64,000 bases of DNA. Source: Flavobacterium chilense. Its GTDB lineage: Bacteria; Bacteroidota; Bacteroidia; Flavobacteriales; Flavobacteriaceae. The DNA lies in assembly GCF_001602525.1 (NCBI RefSeq), contig NZ_LSYT01000014.1, forward strand, positions 24,169 to 88,168. Reading direction: 5' to 3'. How positions within the stretch are numbered: position 1 is the first letter of the stretch; each line of letters begins with the position of its first letter. Of this stretch, positions 33,816 through 43,384 are shown piece after piece. Under the pieces are notes generated by a model. That model did not search any database, was not told the DNA's origin, and saw nothing but the letters and a program-made list of their open reading frames with translations. The translations under genes were made by a program, and so were the position numbers.

Positions 33816-35647
33816 TAGTTTTCTTTTTCTATTAGTAACTCTTCTGCTATTAACTGATGTAAGGGATTAGGAATAAAACCACTTTTTTTCATGTGCGGAA
33901 AACCGGCCGTTTCTTCATAACCATTATATAAACGTCGGCTGTTAAAAATAAGACGCTTAAATTCCGGAATGAATAAATTGTATTTATCAAACATATCCTT
34001 AAGTTCCGGATGTTCCTGTTGATACTCTAAAATGATATCATGAACACAATTCCAAAAAGAAGCTTCAGAATAGTTCATAGTTGTAATTAATGTATCGCTT
34101 AAATACCTGAAAAAAGCATCAAAAACAGCGATAAGAATGGTTAATGGTGCGTTTTCCGGATTTGGAGAAGCTACAAACATATTCTCTATAAATTCTTGCG
34201 GAAGTTTTTTCTTTCCTTCTTCATTAATTAAAATATCTCCCACAAAGTCCTGTAAAGCGATGCGTGTTGGAATGTAATCTTTTAAAATAAGAATCACATT
34301 TTGTCCGTGAGGATCTATGCATAGAGCATGTTGGTAATAGATTTGAAGCACAGGTTTTAGATAAGCTGTCATATAAGCTTTTAACCATTGTTCTGTAGAA
34401 AGTCCGGATTTTTCTATCAGTTCTTCAACAAGACTTTTGCCATGATCGTCTACATAAAGCAATGCTGCCATGGTCATTAAATTTTCTCCGTGTTTTAGAA
34501 AGTTAACCGGACTCTCACGCCACATTGCACCCAGATATTCATTGTACTGATAGGGCGGATTTACAATTTTACTATAACTTGGATGTGTATAGGTAACAGA
34601 AACGGTTTCGCCCAAAAGAACAACGCCCATTTTTTGTAAATGCTCGTCTTTTTTAAGGATATCTTTTAGATATTCGGTAAGTCGTGGTGCGATCGATAAC
34701 TGCCTTGGACATAAACCTCTGATATGGCTTGTGTTTAAAATAGACATCGATGTTTTTACATAATGTTTGTTGGGTTTGCTCTGATTAAAAAAGGTTCGAA
34801 TACTTTGCTGCGGACTGTAAATATCTTCTGTTAATTCTAAAGGAATAAGATTTTTGGCGGCAATATCATTTGCAAACTGCATAACAAGTTTGTTTTGCCA
34901 TTGCCATAAGTGCACAGGAATAAAAATATAATCTTCCGGATTAACTTTTGATTGTGACAGCTTGTCTTTGAATGCGGCTATTTTTTCATGACCAATTTCA
35001 TCTTCATAAAAAGAATGTTCGCTCATACTGGTTTGCAAACGTAAAGTGGCTCTTTTTTTATGGGCTGCAATCCAGACCAAACGAGTTTTTTGACCGGATT
35101 CAGGCGTGTAATCTTCATAATCTTTAGAGTCAAAACCAATACGGCCTTTGTTTACAATTACCCACGGATGTCCGTCAAGGCTGTGTTCTATTGTCTGAAA
35201 ATCGGCATCTGCCAGTTTTGCTGCAGACAAACGACGTTTAGAGTGAATAAAAGCATCAGCATATAAAGTATGCAATAGTTCCTCAATATAATGAGCAAGA
35301 GTAAAAGAATTGATGCCAAAAGTTTCCTGAAGTTCTATAAAAAAATTAGGAACATCGATACGGTCCTGTTTCAGTTCGTCTTCGATTTTATAAATGCTTT
35401 CTTTTACAATATGCCAGTAATTCAGGAATCTTGGATAAGCAGAAAAACTGTAATAAATATTCTCTTTATCAGTTTCAAGTATAAAATGAGTAAGACCATT
35501 TTCCTCACGGTTAATTATTTGTGGTTTTGCCACATCTTCGCGCATTAATTCTGCAATACTTTTGGCCAGCAGGTTTCGGTTTACCTGATCCCAAATTGCG
35601 CCGTAGAGATGTTGTGCGTCTTTGAATGTATTTTCTGGGGTTGTCAT
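33815..35647 (-). CDS. IucA/IucC-family siderophore synthetase, DesD/AlcC type
   Basis: 610 aa, the normal length. It carries SLDGHPWVIVNKGRIGF (ATP-binding HP..NKGR motif of the DesD/AlcC branch), KTSMSILNTSHIRGL, LRLQTSMSEHSFYED and CIDPHGQNVILIL. Type C synthetases condense an activated carboxylate (citryl or succinyl monoamide) with the amine of an N-hydroxylated diamine and can repeat the step or close a ring. It probably carries out the second or later condensation after the fused synthetase. Its downstream neighbour, the MATE exporter, is coupled to it. Confidence 0.92.
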   Translation of the reverse strand: MTTPENTFKDAQHLYGAIWDQVNRNLLAKSIAELMREDVAKPQIINREENGLTHFILETDKENIYYSFSAYPRFLNYWHIVKESIYKIEDELKQDRIDVPNFFIELQETFGINSFTLAHYIEELLHTLYADAFIHSKRRLSAAKLADADFQTIEHSLDGHPWVIVNKGRIGFDSKDYEDYTPESGQKTRLVWIAAHKKRATLRLQTSMSEHSFYEDEIGHEKIAAFKDKLSQSKVNPEDYIFIPVHLWQWQNKLVMQFANDIAAKNLIPLELTEDIYSPQQSIRTFFNQSKPNKHYVKTSMSILNTSHIRGLCPRQLSIAPRLTEYLKDILKKDEHLQKMGVVLLGETVSVTYTHPSYSKIVNPPYQYNEYLGAMWRESPVNFLKHGENLMTMAALLYVDDHGKSLVEELIEKSGLSTEQWLKAYMTAYLKPVLQIYYQHALCIDPHGQNVILILKDYIPTRIALQDFVGDILINEEGKKKLPQEFIENMFVASPNPENAPLTILIAVFDAFFRYLSDTLITTMNYSEASFWNCVHDIILEYQQEHPELKDMFDKYNLFIPEFKRLIFNSRRLYNGYEETAGFPHMKKSGFIPNPLHQLIAEELLIEKEN

Positions 35648-35712
35648 TCTAATGTTGTTATTAAAATCTAATTATTTAGTTGCTTGTTTAATTCCATAAT
35701 CTGTAATTGATT

Positions 35713-35851
35713 TTAACACATAGAAACATAGGTTTTGAACTGTAAAAAAGATGTTTCACTTATTTAAAATGCACAGAGCTTATCTTGCTATGTGAAAGAA
35801 ATGTATCTCCTTTTTTATTCTGCATTTAAAATCTATGTTTCCGGGTGTTTA
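35713..35851. repeat. inverted repeat element within the operon
   Basis: taacacatagaaacatagg at the left and aaatctatgtttccgggtgt at the right form imperfect inverted arms, with gctatgtgaaag between them. The phrase acatagaaacatag is a recurring motif of Flavobacterium intergenic repeats. It fills the 225 bp gap between the N-hydroxylase and synthetase genes and could act as a partial terminator or processing site. Confidence 0.5.
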
Positions 35852-35872
35852 ATAAAAATTTTGGGAATTGCA

Positions 35873-37222
35873 TCAAATGGATTGTTCGTCTATAAGTTCC
35901 ATAACATCTGCCGGAGCGTAGGCAGCGGTTTCTTTTTGTACCCCAAATTGCTGGAAAGCAATTCGTTTTTCGACTTTATAAACTTCACGATTTGCAAGCT
36001 GGTTAATGATGATCGAATTTCGGTAAGCACCCATTCCTAAATCAGGAGTAGACAGACCGTGAGTGTGCAGCTCTGCATTCTGAACAAAAATGTCCGTTCC
36101 GTTTTTATCGATTGTATAATTACGGTGTACATTCAATAAACCATTTTCGAGACGATTGATCTTTCCTTGAATTCCGGATAAAATTTCAGGTTCTTTGTAC
36201 TTATAACCAGTAGCCAGAATAACATAATCGCTTTGATCTTCATACGGTTCTTCCAGTTCAGTATGTATAAAATCCATAGTATAAGAACCATCAGTTGTTT
36301 CGTTTACAGAAGTAAGGCGCAGATTCGAACGCAATTCTACATTCAGCGGCGTATCTTCTAAACTCATCTCATACAAACTATCAAAGATTTCGTTTATTAA
36401 TTCCTGATCAATTCCTTTATAAAGTCCGTGTTGTCTGGCCAAAAGCTGTCTTCGTTTTTCATCAGATAAACTATAAAAGTGATCGACATATTCCGGAGAA
36501 GTAAGCTCCAGTGTTAGTTTGGATTTATTATCAAGCGGGAAAAAGTGAGAAGAACGTGTAAACCATTTTAATTGTAAACCGTTTTCAGTATCAGGCAAAA
36601 GATCACGAAACACTTCTGCTGCACTTTGTCCGGAACCTATAATAGTCACCGAAGCATTTTTAGGAATATGGGATTTAAAATAAAGGTATTTCGAAGCGTG
36701 AATGACATTTGGTAAAGCTTCGTCATCAATAAACTCCGGAATATGCGGTGAAGTTCCTGTTCCCAGTACAATTTTATGTGCATAATAAGTCGAGGTTATA
36801 CAAGTCTGAGTATTGATTACCATAATTTTATATACACCATCAACATGGTCAACCGAAACTACTTTATGAGAGAATTTACAATTGGTAAGCTGCGAAGCCA
36901 CCCATTTGCAATATTCATTGTATTCTCTTCTGTAAATAAAGAAGTTTTCACGAATATAAAATTTATAGATACGTCCGCTTTGTTTAATATAGTTTAAAAA
37001 GCTATACTTATTTGACGGATCAGCCATCGTAACCAAATCTCCTAAAAACGGAACCTGAAGTGTGGCATTGTTTAGCATAAGTCCCGGATGCCAGTCGAAA
37101 CCTTCTGCCTGATCAAAGAATAAAGCTGATAGCTCTTCTACCGGTTCGATAAGAGCGGCAAGCCCTAGATTAAAAGGACCAATTCCGATTCCGATAACTG
37201 AATATATTTTTTCTGTACTCAT
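35873..37222 (-). CDS. FAD-dependent diamine/lysine N-hydroxylase
   Basis: 449 aa, member of the IucD/SidA/AlcA family. FAD motif GIGIGPFNLGLAALI at residue 10, substrate-side PGLMLNNATLQVPFLGDLV, NADPH motif IIGSGQSAAEVFRDLL and the ATGY motif VILATGYKY. It hydroxylates the terminal amine of a diamine (cadaverine, diaminopropane or putrescine) or of lysine using NADPH and O2, the committed step to a hydroxamate. It lies 16 bp after the fused synthetase gene. The decarboxylase in the operon favours a decarboxylated diamine substrate. Confidence 0.93.
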   Translation of the reverse strand: MSTEKIYSVIGIGIGPFNLGLAALIEPVEELSALFFDQAEGFDWHPGLMLNNATLQVPFLGDLVTMADPSNKYSFLNYIKQSGRIYKFYIRENFFIYRREYNEYCKWVASQLTNCKFSHKVVSVDHVDGVYKIMVINTQTCITSTYYAHKIVLGTGTSPHIPEFIDDEALPNVIHASKYLYFKSHIPKNASVTIIGSGQSAAEVFRDLLPDTENGLQLKWFTRSSHFFPLDNKSKLTLELTSPEYVDHFYSLSDEKRRQLLARQHGLYKGIDQELINEIFDSLYEMSLEDTPLNVELRSNLRLTSVNETTDGSYTMDFIHTELEEPYEDQSDYVILATGYKYKEPEILSGIQGKINRLENGLLNVHRNYTIDKNGTDIFVQNAELHTHGLSTPDLGMGAYRNSIIINQLANREVYKVEKRIAFQQFGVQKETAAYAPADVMELIDEQSI

Positions 37223-37238
37223 TTTTGTTTGTTATAAA

Positions 37239-39686
37239 TTAAAGTTGAGGTGATGAAACGGTGTTGTTTTGAAAATCTTTGGCAGCAGGAAATTTGGCCC
37301 AATACCATTCTCTGTAACAAAAGTTTAGATTGGCTTTTTTATGTGGCATTTCGATTACCTTTTCGATTTTAAAACCTACATGCGCTTTATTCATCATTGA
37401 TGCAATCGAGTCAACAGAACCTTCGCCAACCATTTTACCAACTTTTGGCTCTGCCAGTACAAAATCCATCATCGATTGTGTTGCAGGCGAACCGTATTTT
37501 AATTTAGGATCAACAGGGGCTATAAACTGATGTGTTCCGTAATCTGAAGGCAATACTTCATAATAATCGCCCACAATATCACGACTTGCCCAATATACCT
37601 CGATATTAAAAGTGGCAACACCATTTGCTTCTCCGATATAACTATGAGAATGATCTCCCGGAAGCAGCATTCTGTAATAGCTTTCTAATTCGCGAATTGG
37701 CCAGTTCATTTGCCATATTTTCAGTGCATGTTCACGATGAAACCATTCATGAAGCATCTCCAGATCTTTATCAATATCAACCGGACGCAGTGTTATGGTT
37801 ACATTTTCTTTTTCAAAAAAACGACTGAATACGGTGTTGTGGTCTTTTGGCTGAATTAGTTTTTTAGAGAAAAAATGCTTGTTTAAAGGATTTGGATATT
37901 TCTTGTACACTGCCGGATTGGTTCTCGGAGCGCTCGCTTCATCCATATTGTTCAGGCTTGTTAGCAAGTTTCCTTTTACGACCAGCTTAACACTGTTTGT
38001 AAAATGAGCTACTAGACCTGTTGTATCTGATTCTTCCTGCTCTTTTATAGCTTCATAGATCAGATTAAGAAGCGTGATTTCGTCTGCAAGTTTATTTTTG
38101 CCCAAAACATTTACAATTCCAAACAAATGGTTAACTAACAGATAATATCCCCAGAAATCAGTAATTCTGCTTTCGGCTATAAAAGACCTGCTTTCTTTTC
38201 CAAAATCAGGAATAAATTGTTCCAGTTCTTCGACTTTTCCCTGACGGAAAAAATAGCCCTGATTGTCTCTGAAGTACATTTTTGAAGGAAAAAGATCGTC
38301 ATCAAATTCAACAAGCATATTCTGCTGATGAAACTCTGATCCAAATCCGTATTTATTAAAAATACCAACCAAAGGTGTAATACTAATATTTAGATATTGT
38401 TTAAACCAGGAAAGGGCAGTATCTGTTGCCAATGCATTTTGTCTTTTGGCAGCTTCCTGAATGAGATTAAGGATTCTTGGTGATTCGCCCAAAATTCCAT
38501 CCTGACATAAAGAAGCTACCATTGTTACATTTTTGCTGGCATTTGCACCATGAAACGGGTTTTGTCGTATACTGGTGCTAAAACCGTCAATAATTTTATC
38601 TTCATACGTAACGGCAATAAAAGCAGGATCAGTGATGAGTTGTATTTGAGGATATTCTTTACGGATATTATCTCCCCATTCTGTTTTCATGAGCTGTGCA
38701 GCATCATAACCACGGTTTAATTCATGAAGATAATTGACACGGAACGAATTCGTAATTTTAACATGAAGAGAGAATTTGTACATCCATTCGCTTTCGGCAT
38801 TATAAACAGTACGAACAGAAGAGGTTGCTGTATACGAAGGACCAAACTGACCCAAGCTAAAGAGAAGTTGCTTTGCCTGCATTTCTTTTACTTCCTTTTG
38901 GTCTAAAAGATAATTCGCTTCCCATGGATGAACAGGAACTACTTTGTATTGTGTGTAAAAATCCAGTAATTCTTTAGTGTGTTTATCAGCATATTTTGAG
39001 ATTTCTTCTCGTAAATAATGAGTGATCAGATAATCTTCGGCACTTTTTTCTATTACATTTTCAGGGTGAATCAGGAAAAAATGTAGCGAAAACTGACCTC
39101 CGGTTTCCGGCGAATATTTTACAAGTTCTTCTTTACTAAAACCTTCTCTGCTTTTAGGTAAAGGATGAACGGTATGTCCTAAAATCAAAGATTGTTCTGA
39201 TTCGATAAAGGTTTGCTCCGGACTATTTGCCGTATGTTCACTATTTTGATAATGCTCGAGATACAATGCGAGGTTATCGATACTGTTTTGCATTCTTTTT
39301 TGCGTAGGCACTGCATCAATATCCGGATAATCTGCTTTGGCATAAGCACTGACAAGCTCAAGAAACTCCATAGGATTTAGTTCTTTAAACTCATCTGTAA
39401 CAGTATTGCGTGCTACAACCGGAAAACTAAAAGAATGAACACCACTTTCTGAAAAGTAAGTCAAAGGAGCAAAAACTTCCTGACCAATAGCAGTAAAATC
39501 AAACCTTAGAAAAGAGCTATGCTCTATTGTTTGCATAAAATCAGCCAGAGTCTGATCGTATTTCGGAATACCTTCGTAGCGGCTCCAATTGCTAAACTCC
39601 CTGCAATAACAATTGAGCAGCGATTTAAAATTTACCTGTTCTGCCAGTTGGTTAAAATTAGTTAAGTCTGTGGTATTCATTTCCAT
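37239..39686 (-). CDS. IucA/IucC-type synthetase fused to a GNAT acyltransferase
   Basis: 815 aa bifunctional protein. Residues 1 to about 620 are an IucA/IucC synthetase with LGHTVHPLPKSREGFSKEE (near 170), SSVRTVYNAESEWMYKFSLH and an EFHQQNMLVEFDD segment. Residues about 640-815 are an AlcB/IucB-type GNAT (FEKENVTITLRPVDIDKDL, YIGEANGVATFNIEVYW, VGEGSVDSIASMMNKAHVGF). The acyltransferase would acylate the hydroxylated amine, and the synthetase would join the product to citrate or another carboxylate. The HPxxKSREGF form resembles citrate-using type A/B enzymes, but that call needs alignment. The gene overlaps the decarboxylase gene by 29 bp. Confidence 0.92.
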   Translation of the reverse strand: MEMNTTDLTNFNQLAEQVNFKSLLNCYCREFSNWSRYEGIPKYDQTLADFMQTIEHSSFLRFDFTAIGQEVFAPLTYFSESGVHSFSFPVVARNTVTDEFKELNPMEFLELVSAYAKADYPDIDAVPTQKRMQNSIDNLALYLEHYQNSEHTANSPEQTFIESEQSLILGHTVHPLPKSREGFSKEELVKYSPETGGQFSLHFFLIHPENVIEKSAEDYLITHYLREEISKYADKHTKELLDFYTQYKVVPVHPWEANYLLDQKEVKEMQAKQLLFSLGQFGPSYTATSSVRTVYNAESEWMYKFSLHVKITNSFRVNYLHELNRGYDAAQLMKTEWGDNIRKEYPQIQLITDPAFIAVTYEDKIIDGFSTSIRQNPFHGANASKNVTMVASLCQDGILGESPRILNLIQEAAKRQNALATDTALSWFKQYLNISITPLVGIFNKYGFGSEFHQQNMLVEFDDDLFPSKMYFRDNQGYFFRQGKVEELEQFIPDFGKESRSFIAESRITDFWGYYLLVNHLFGIVNVLGKNKLADEITLLNLIYEAIKEQEESDTTGLVAHFTNSVKLVVKGNLLTSLNNMDEASAPRTNPAVYKKYPNPLNKHFFSKKLIQPKDHNTVFSRFFEKENVTITLRPVDIDKDLEMLHEWFHREHALKIWQMNWPIRELESYYRMLLPGDHSHSYIGEANGVATFNIEVYWASRDIVGDYYEVLPSDYGTHQFIAPVDPKLKYGSPATQSMMDFVLAEPKVGKMVGEGSVDSIASMMNKAHVGFKIEKVIEMPHKKANLNFCYREWYWAKFPAAKDFQNNTVSSPQL

Positions 39687-41178
39687 TTTGTTTTATGAGG
39701 TTAAGAATGTTTTTAATATCATTTAGGGTTGTAAGCGGATTAAAAATGGTAAACTTCAGGTAGAATTCGCCGTTTACTTTAGTGCTGGCTACTAAGACTT
39801 CGCCGCTAAAAAATAGTTTTTCTTTTATATACTGATTGACTTTACATGAGTTAGATTCAGCAGGACCATCAAGATATCTGAACACCAGAACGCCCATATC
39901 AGAATGGCATAAAAGCTCAAAATTCTGATCAGATTCGATATATGCTGCTGTTTTTTGAGTGGTTTCAATGATCGTATCAGTATACTGACCTAACTTTTCT
40001 TTACCCAGATAACGAAGCGTAAACCACAGTTTCAAAGCATCAAAACGGCGGGTACTTTGTATAATCGATTTGTTGATTTGAGCCGGAAGTGCATCGTAGT
40101 TTTGCTCTTTTGGATTCAAATAATCAGCGTGATGCTTGATAATGTTAAGATGAAGTTTGTTTTTTACAATAAAAGCACTGCTGCTTATAGGCTGAAAAAA
40201 TGATTTATGATAATCGATTGTTACAGAATCTGCCAGTTCGATACCGTTTAAAAGATGTCTGTGTTTATTGGTCAATAAAAGTCCGCAACCATAAGCAGCA
40301 TCAACATGAAGCCATAAATTATTGCATGAGGCAATATCAGCAATAGCTTTTAGAGGATCAACATTTCCAAAATCAGTAGTGCCGGCAGTAGCCGTAATTG
40401 CAATTGGAATATTGCCTTTTTCTATTTCCTGAGCAATAGCTTTTTCGAGTTGTTCAGGATCCATTCGATACCTTTTGTCAACACCAACATGTACAATAGC
40501 CTGTTCTCCCAAACCTAAAATCCACGCATTTTTATGATTGCTGAAATGTGCTTTATCAGAAACAAAAACTCTGAATCTTGATGCATCCGGTGGAAGTCCG
40601 TCAAGTTTGATGTTCCATTTTTTATATTCTAAAGAATAAAAATCACGTGCCAGCAGCAGTCCCATTAAATTACTTTGAGAACCTCCTGCAGTAAAGATTC
40701 CGTCGCCTTGTGTATACCCGATTTGCTCACTTGTCCAGTCAATAAGTTTACGCTCCATAAAAGTTCCTCCTGCGCTCTGATCGTAGGTATCCTGAGAGGA
40801 ATTAATGGCGCTTATAAGAACTTCTGCCGCCAATGCTGGTATTACGACAGGACAGTTGAGATGCGCAATATATTCCGGCAGGTGATAAGCAGTAGCATGG
40901 TTGACATACAATTCGTCTACTTCGTTAAGCAGGCTTTCGTAATCGGGCAGAGGAGAGTTAAAATCTATTTCTTCGACTTTAGATCTAATAGCTTCCGGTT
41001 TGATTCCGCTAAAAGGTTTGCGGTTGTTTTTCAGAAAATTAGATACACGTTCCTGTGCCAGTTGAACAGCCTGAGCATATTCTGTACCTGAATTTTGATG
41101 AAAAATATCTTTGTAAAAATCCTGGTCTGGCAAGAGCGCTTTGTCAGACACTTCTTCATTGATCAATGTGGTATTCAT
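39658..41178 (-). CDS. PLP-dependent group II decarboxylase (lysine or diaminobutyrate type)
   Basis: 506 aa. The PLP pocket is shown by LHVDAAYGCGLLL and the lysine motif VTIDYHKSFFQPISSSA, the form seen in DesA- and DABA-decarboxylase-like siderophore enzymes; TAGGSQSNLMGLLLARD is the N-terminal phosphate-binding region. It removes CO2 from lysine (to cadaverine), hydroxylysine or 2,4-diaminobutyrate (to diaminopropane) to provide the diamine backbone. The substrate cannot be settled by eye, but the nearby lysine-hydroxylase-like oxygenase favours lysine or hydroxylysine. Confidence 0.9.
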   Translation of the reverse strand: MNTTLINEEVSDKALLPDQDFYKDIFHQNSGTEYAQAVQLAQERVSNFLKNNRKPFSGIKPEAIRSKVEEIDFNSPLPDYESLLNEVDELYVNHATAYHLPEYIAHLNCPVVIPALAAEVLISAINSSQDTYDQSAGGTFMERKLIDWTSEQIGYTQGDGIFTAGGSQSNLMGLLLARDFYSLEYKKWNIKLDGLPPDASRFRVFVSDKAHFSNHKNAWILGLGEQAIVHVGVDKRYRMDPEQLEKAIAQEIEKGNIPIAITATAGTTDFGNVDPLKAIADIASCNNLWLHVDAAYGCGLLLTNKHRHLLNGIELADSVTIDYHKSFFQPISSSAFIVKNKLHLNIIKHHADYLNPKEQNYDALPAQINKSIIQSTRRFDALKLWFTLRYLGKEKLGQYTDTIIETTQKTAAYIESDQNFELLCHSDMGVLVFRYLDGPAESNSCKVNQYIKEKLFFSGEVLVASTKVNGEFYLKFTIFNPLTTLNDIKNILNLIKQNGNEYHRLN

Positions 41179-41207
41179 AAAATAAGTATTTAGGGGTTTA
41201 GTTACTA

Positions 41208-41840
41208 TTATTCGAGATAAGTCACCTTTTTGGATAAAGGTGTTCTCTTTTTGCGGGACGTTTTTAAATCTTTTGGGTAATATCCCAGATAAAGAAGTCC
41301 TAATGATTTTTCATTCTCTGCCAAATCAAACTGAGCCACATAATCGATTGCTACTCCTTTGATACTCCAATAACTACCAATCTTATGAGCTGTGCAGGTA
41401 AGGGCTATGTTTTGCACTGCAGATGAAACGGCTGCTATTTCTTCCCATTCGGGCAGGTTAATTTTGGTATTGCGAACCATAATTACGCCAATAAGACAAG
41501 CAGCATTTAACGGATAGTTTTCGAGATAACTGAGTTTCTCTTTTTGGGCTTCGATAGATAAATCAGGATAGAAGTCTTTGTAATAATGAGCCATATAGGC
41601 ACCATAATGTTTTAAATATTTACCTCTAAAAACAATAAATCTCCAGGGCTCTGTCATTTTATGATTTGGAGCCCAGGTGGCATTAATCAGTATTTCTTCG
41701 AGTAATTTTTCGGGCAGTTCTTTGCTGATAAACTCATTGGCGTAAATGCTTCTTCTGTTCCGAATATTCCTCGAAATTTTTTTTAGTTTATCAGATGAAT
41801 CTGACTCCTTGATTTTACTGGGGTCATTCTTAATTTTCAT
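41208..41840 (-). CDS. nitroreductase-family flavoprotein
   Basis: 210 aa. FMN-binding residues are in RNRRSIYANEFISKELP, INATWAPNHKMTEPWRFIVF and the C-terminal GLLYLGYYP. It reduces small substrates with NAD(P)H and FMN. It is the first gene of the siderophore operon, 29 bp before the decarboxylase. Possible roles are release of iron from the siderophore by reduction or tailoring of the product; neither is proven, since this family is broad. Confidence 0.85.
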   Translation of the reverse strand: MKIKNDPSKIKESDSSDKLKKISRNIRNRRSIYANEFISKELPEKLLEEILINATWAPNHKMTEPWRFIVFRGKYLKHYGAYMAHYYKDFYPDLSIEAQKEKLSYLENYPLNAACLIGVIMVRNTKINLPEWEEIAAVSSAVQNIALTCTAHKIGSYWSIKGVAIDYVAQFDLAENEKSLGLLYLGYYPKDLKTSRKKRTPLSKKVTYLE

Positions 41841-42110
41841 ATATTTTTGAAATTTTTTTAAGAAAAATCTTTTTATTTAGAGTAATAAAAAATATATTTG
41901 TAAGTAATTATTATTTAGAACAAATAAAAATAGTGCAGAACAAATGTATAAATTAATCTTAATAAAAAAAATAAATCCGAAAAAAAATATACGAATGCCC
42001 GTACATATAGGTATTTGATCTTTTGGGTTTGTTTTTGTATTATATTGATTTTTAATAATTTATTTAAATTTAAACCCCATCTTTTAATAACTAAAAAACG
42101 AATTAAAAAA
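41841..42110. promoter_or_regulatory. divergent control region, siderophore operon / oxygenase
   Basis: 270 bp, very AT-rich. A CAAATGTA at 41941-41948 reads TACATTTG on the minus strand, an exact -7 box about 100 bp before the nitroreductase ATG. TATATTTG at 41893-41900 is an exact box on the plus strand, 210 bp before the oxygenase. Neither has a good -33 TTG, consistent with factor-dependent (perhaps iron-responsive) expression. No Fur palindrome is convincing. Confidence 0.4.
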
Positions 42111-43226
42111 ATGAGATCACAATCAACAATTGCAGAAGAAAGAGCTGTAAAAAATATTTTAAATTTCGATATTCCTACAAAGCCATTAATTATAGAAATA
42201 ACACCCCAGGAAAGGAATATTTTATCGAATGTTGGTAATCTTTTAGTAAAAGCATTTGAGCATTATGAAAACCCTGATTACATAGCGGCACTTCATTTGC
42301 ACGCCTTTCAATTGCTTCCGGAACGAATCAGCCGAATCTTGAGTCAGTTTGGAACAGATTTTTCAGCAAATCAATATGGGGCTCTTGTTTTTAAGGGACT
42401 TTTAGAGGTAGATCAGGAAGATTTAGGACCAACGCCTCCAAACTGGCAGGGCGCTGATCATGAAAAGCTCAACAAATACGGGTTTATTTGTTCGCTGCTT
42501 CATGGTGCTGTTCCTTCGAAACCGGTACAATATTATGCTCAAAGAAAAGGAGGAGGGCTTTTGCATGCGGTTATTCCTGATGAAAAAATGGCTACAACAC
42601 AAACAGGATCAGGATCCAAAACAGATTTGTATGTTCATACAGAAGATGCTTTTTTACTCAATCAGGCTGATTTTTTAAGTTTTCTGTATTTAAGAAATGA
42701 AGAAAGAGTTCCATCAACATTATATTCTATTCGTTCGCATGGAAAGATAAATCCGGTTATGGAAAAATTATTTGATCCGATTTATCAGTGTCCAAAAGAT
42801 GCCAATTATGATGATGAAGCACTTATTCCGGGACCAACGGCTTCTGTTTTGTACGGAAATAAAGAACTTCCTTTTATTCGCTTCGATGCTGCCGAACAAA
42901 TATTCAACGAAAATGCCGGACAAACTCCTGAAGCACTTTATAATCTGACTGAATTCTGGAACGAAGCAAAGGAACTTATCAATAGTGATTATATTCCTAA
43001 TTCCGGCGATGTGATTTTTGTAAACAACCATTTATGTGCCCACGGCCGTAGCGCTTTTGTTGCCGGACAGCGCGAAGAAAATGGAAAAATAGTAAAATGC
43101 GAACGCCGTCAAATGCTCAGAATGATGAGTAAAACCAGTTTAATTCATATCAGATCTGTAACCCAGACTCATGATCCGTATTTTATTATGGAAGATCATT
43201 TAGGAAATGTCTTTGATCTGGCTTAA
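42111..43226 (+). CDS. clavaminate-synthase-like Fe(II)/2-oxoglutarate oxygenase, probable L-lysine hydroxylase
   Basis: 371 aa from MRSQSTIAEERAVKNI; a longer frame upstream is AT-rich leader. Metal-binding HxE is in DLYVHTEDAF and the distal His in FVNNHLCAHGRSAF; the 2-oxoglutarate Arg is probably in ERRQMLRMM. The HxE form and the LLHGAVPSKPVQYYAQR segment are typical of clavaminate synthase-like amino acid hydroxylases, including the lysine dioxygenases described from Flavobacterium and Chitinophaga. It is divergent from the siderophore operon, so it probably supplies hydroxylysine, or hydroxylates a lysine-derived intermediate. Substrate and position (C3 or C4) are inferred. Confidence 0.85.
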   Translation: MRSQSTIAEERAVKNILNFDIPTKPLIIEITPQERNILSNVGNLLVKAFEHYENPDYIAALHLHAFQLLPERISRILSQFGTDFSANQYGALVFKGLLEVDQEDLGPTPPNWQGADHEKLNKYGFICSLLHGAVPSKPVQYYAQRKGGGLLHAVIPDEKMATTQTGSGSKTDLYVHTEDAFLLNQADFLSFLYLRNEERVPSTLYSIRSHGKINPVMEKLFDPIYQCPKDANYDDEALIPGPTASVLYGNKELPFIRFDAAEQIFNENAGQTPEALYNLTEFWNEAKELINSDYIPNSGDVIFVNNHLCAHGRSAFVAGQREENGKIVKCERRQMLRMMSKTSLIHIRSVTQTHDPYFIMEDHLGNVFDLA

Positions 43227-43281
43227 CCTAATATAAAGGTATTGAGTTCGTAATAGTTTTTATTACAGACTGTATCAAACA

Positions 43282-43315
43282 AAAACTCCAAATTCTCATT
43301 TGAATTTGGAGTTTT
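43282..43315. terminator. bidirectional terminator
   Basis: aaaactccaaattc / gaatttggagtttt stem with a 6-base loop between the convergent oxygenase and META-lipoprotein genes. Confidence 0.85.
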
Positions 43316-43384
43316 TTATTGTATTATTTTATTATGATGATAGCTTGTAAAATGTTTAATTTTAGGTAATTATCAGCATTAATA

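Noticed and set aside
40675..41091. 138-codon frame opposite the decarboxylase
   Set aside because: Antisense to a strongly conserved enzyme; composition is that of a shadow frame.
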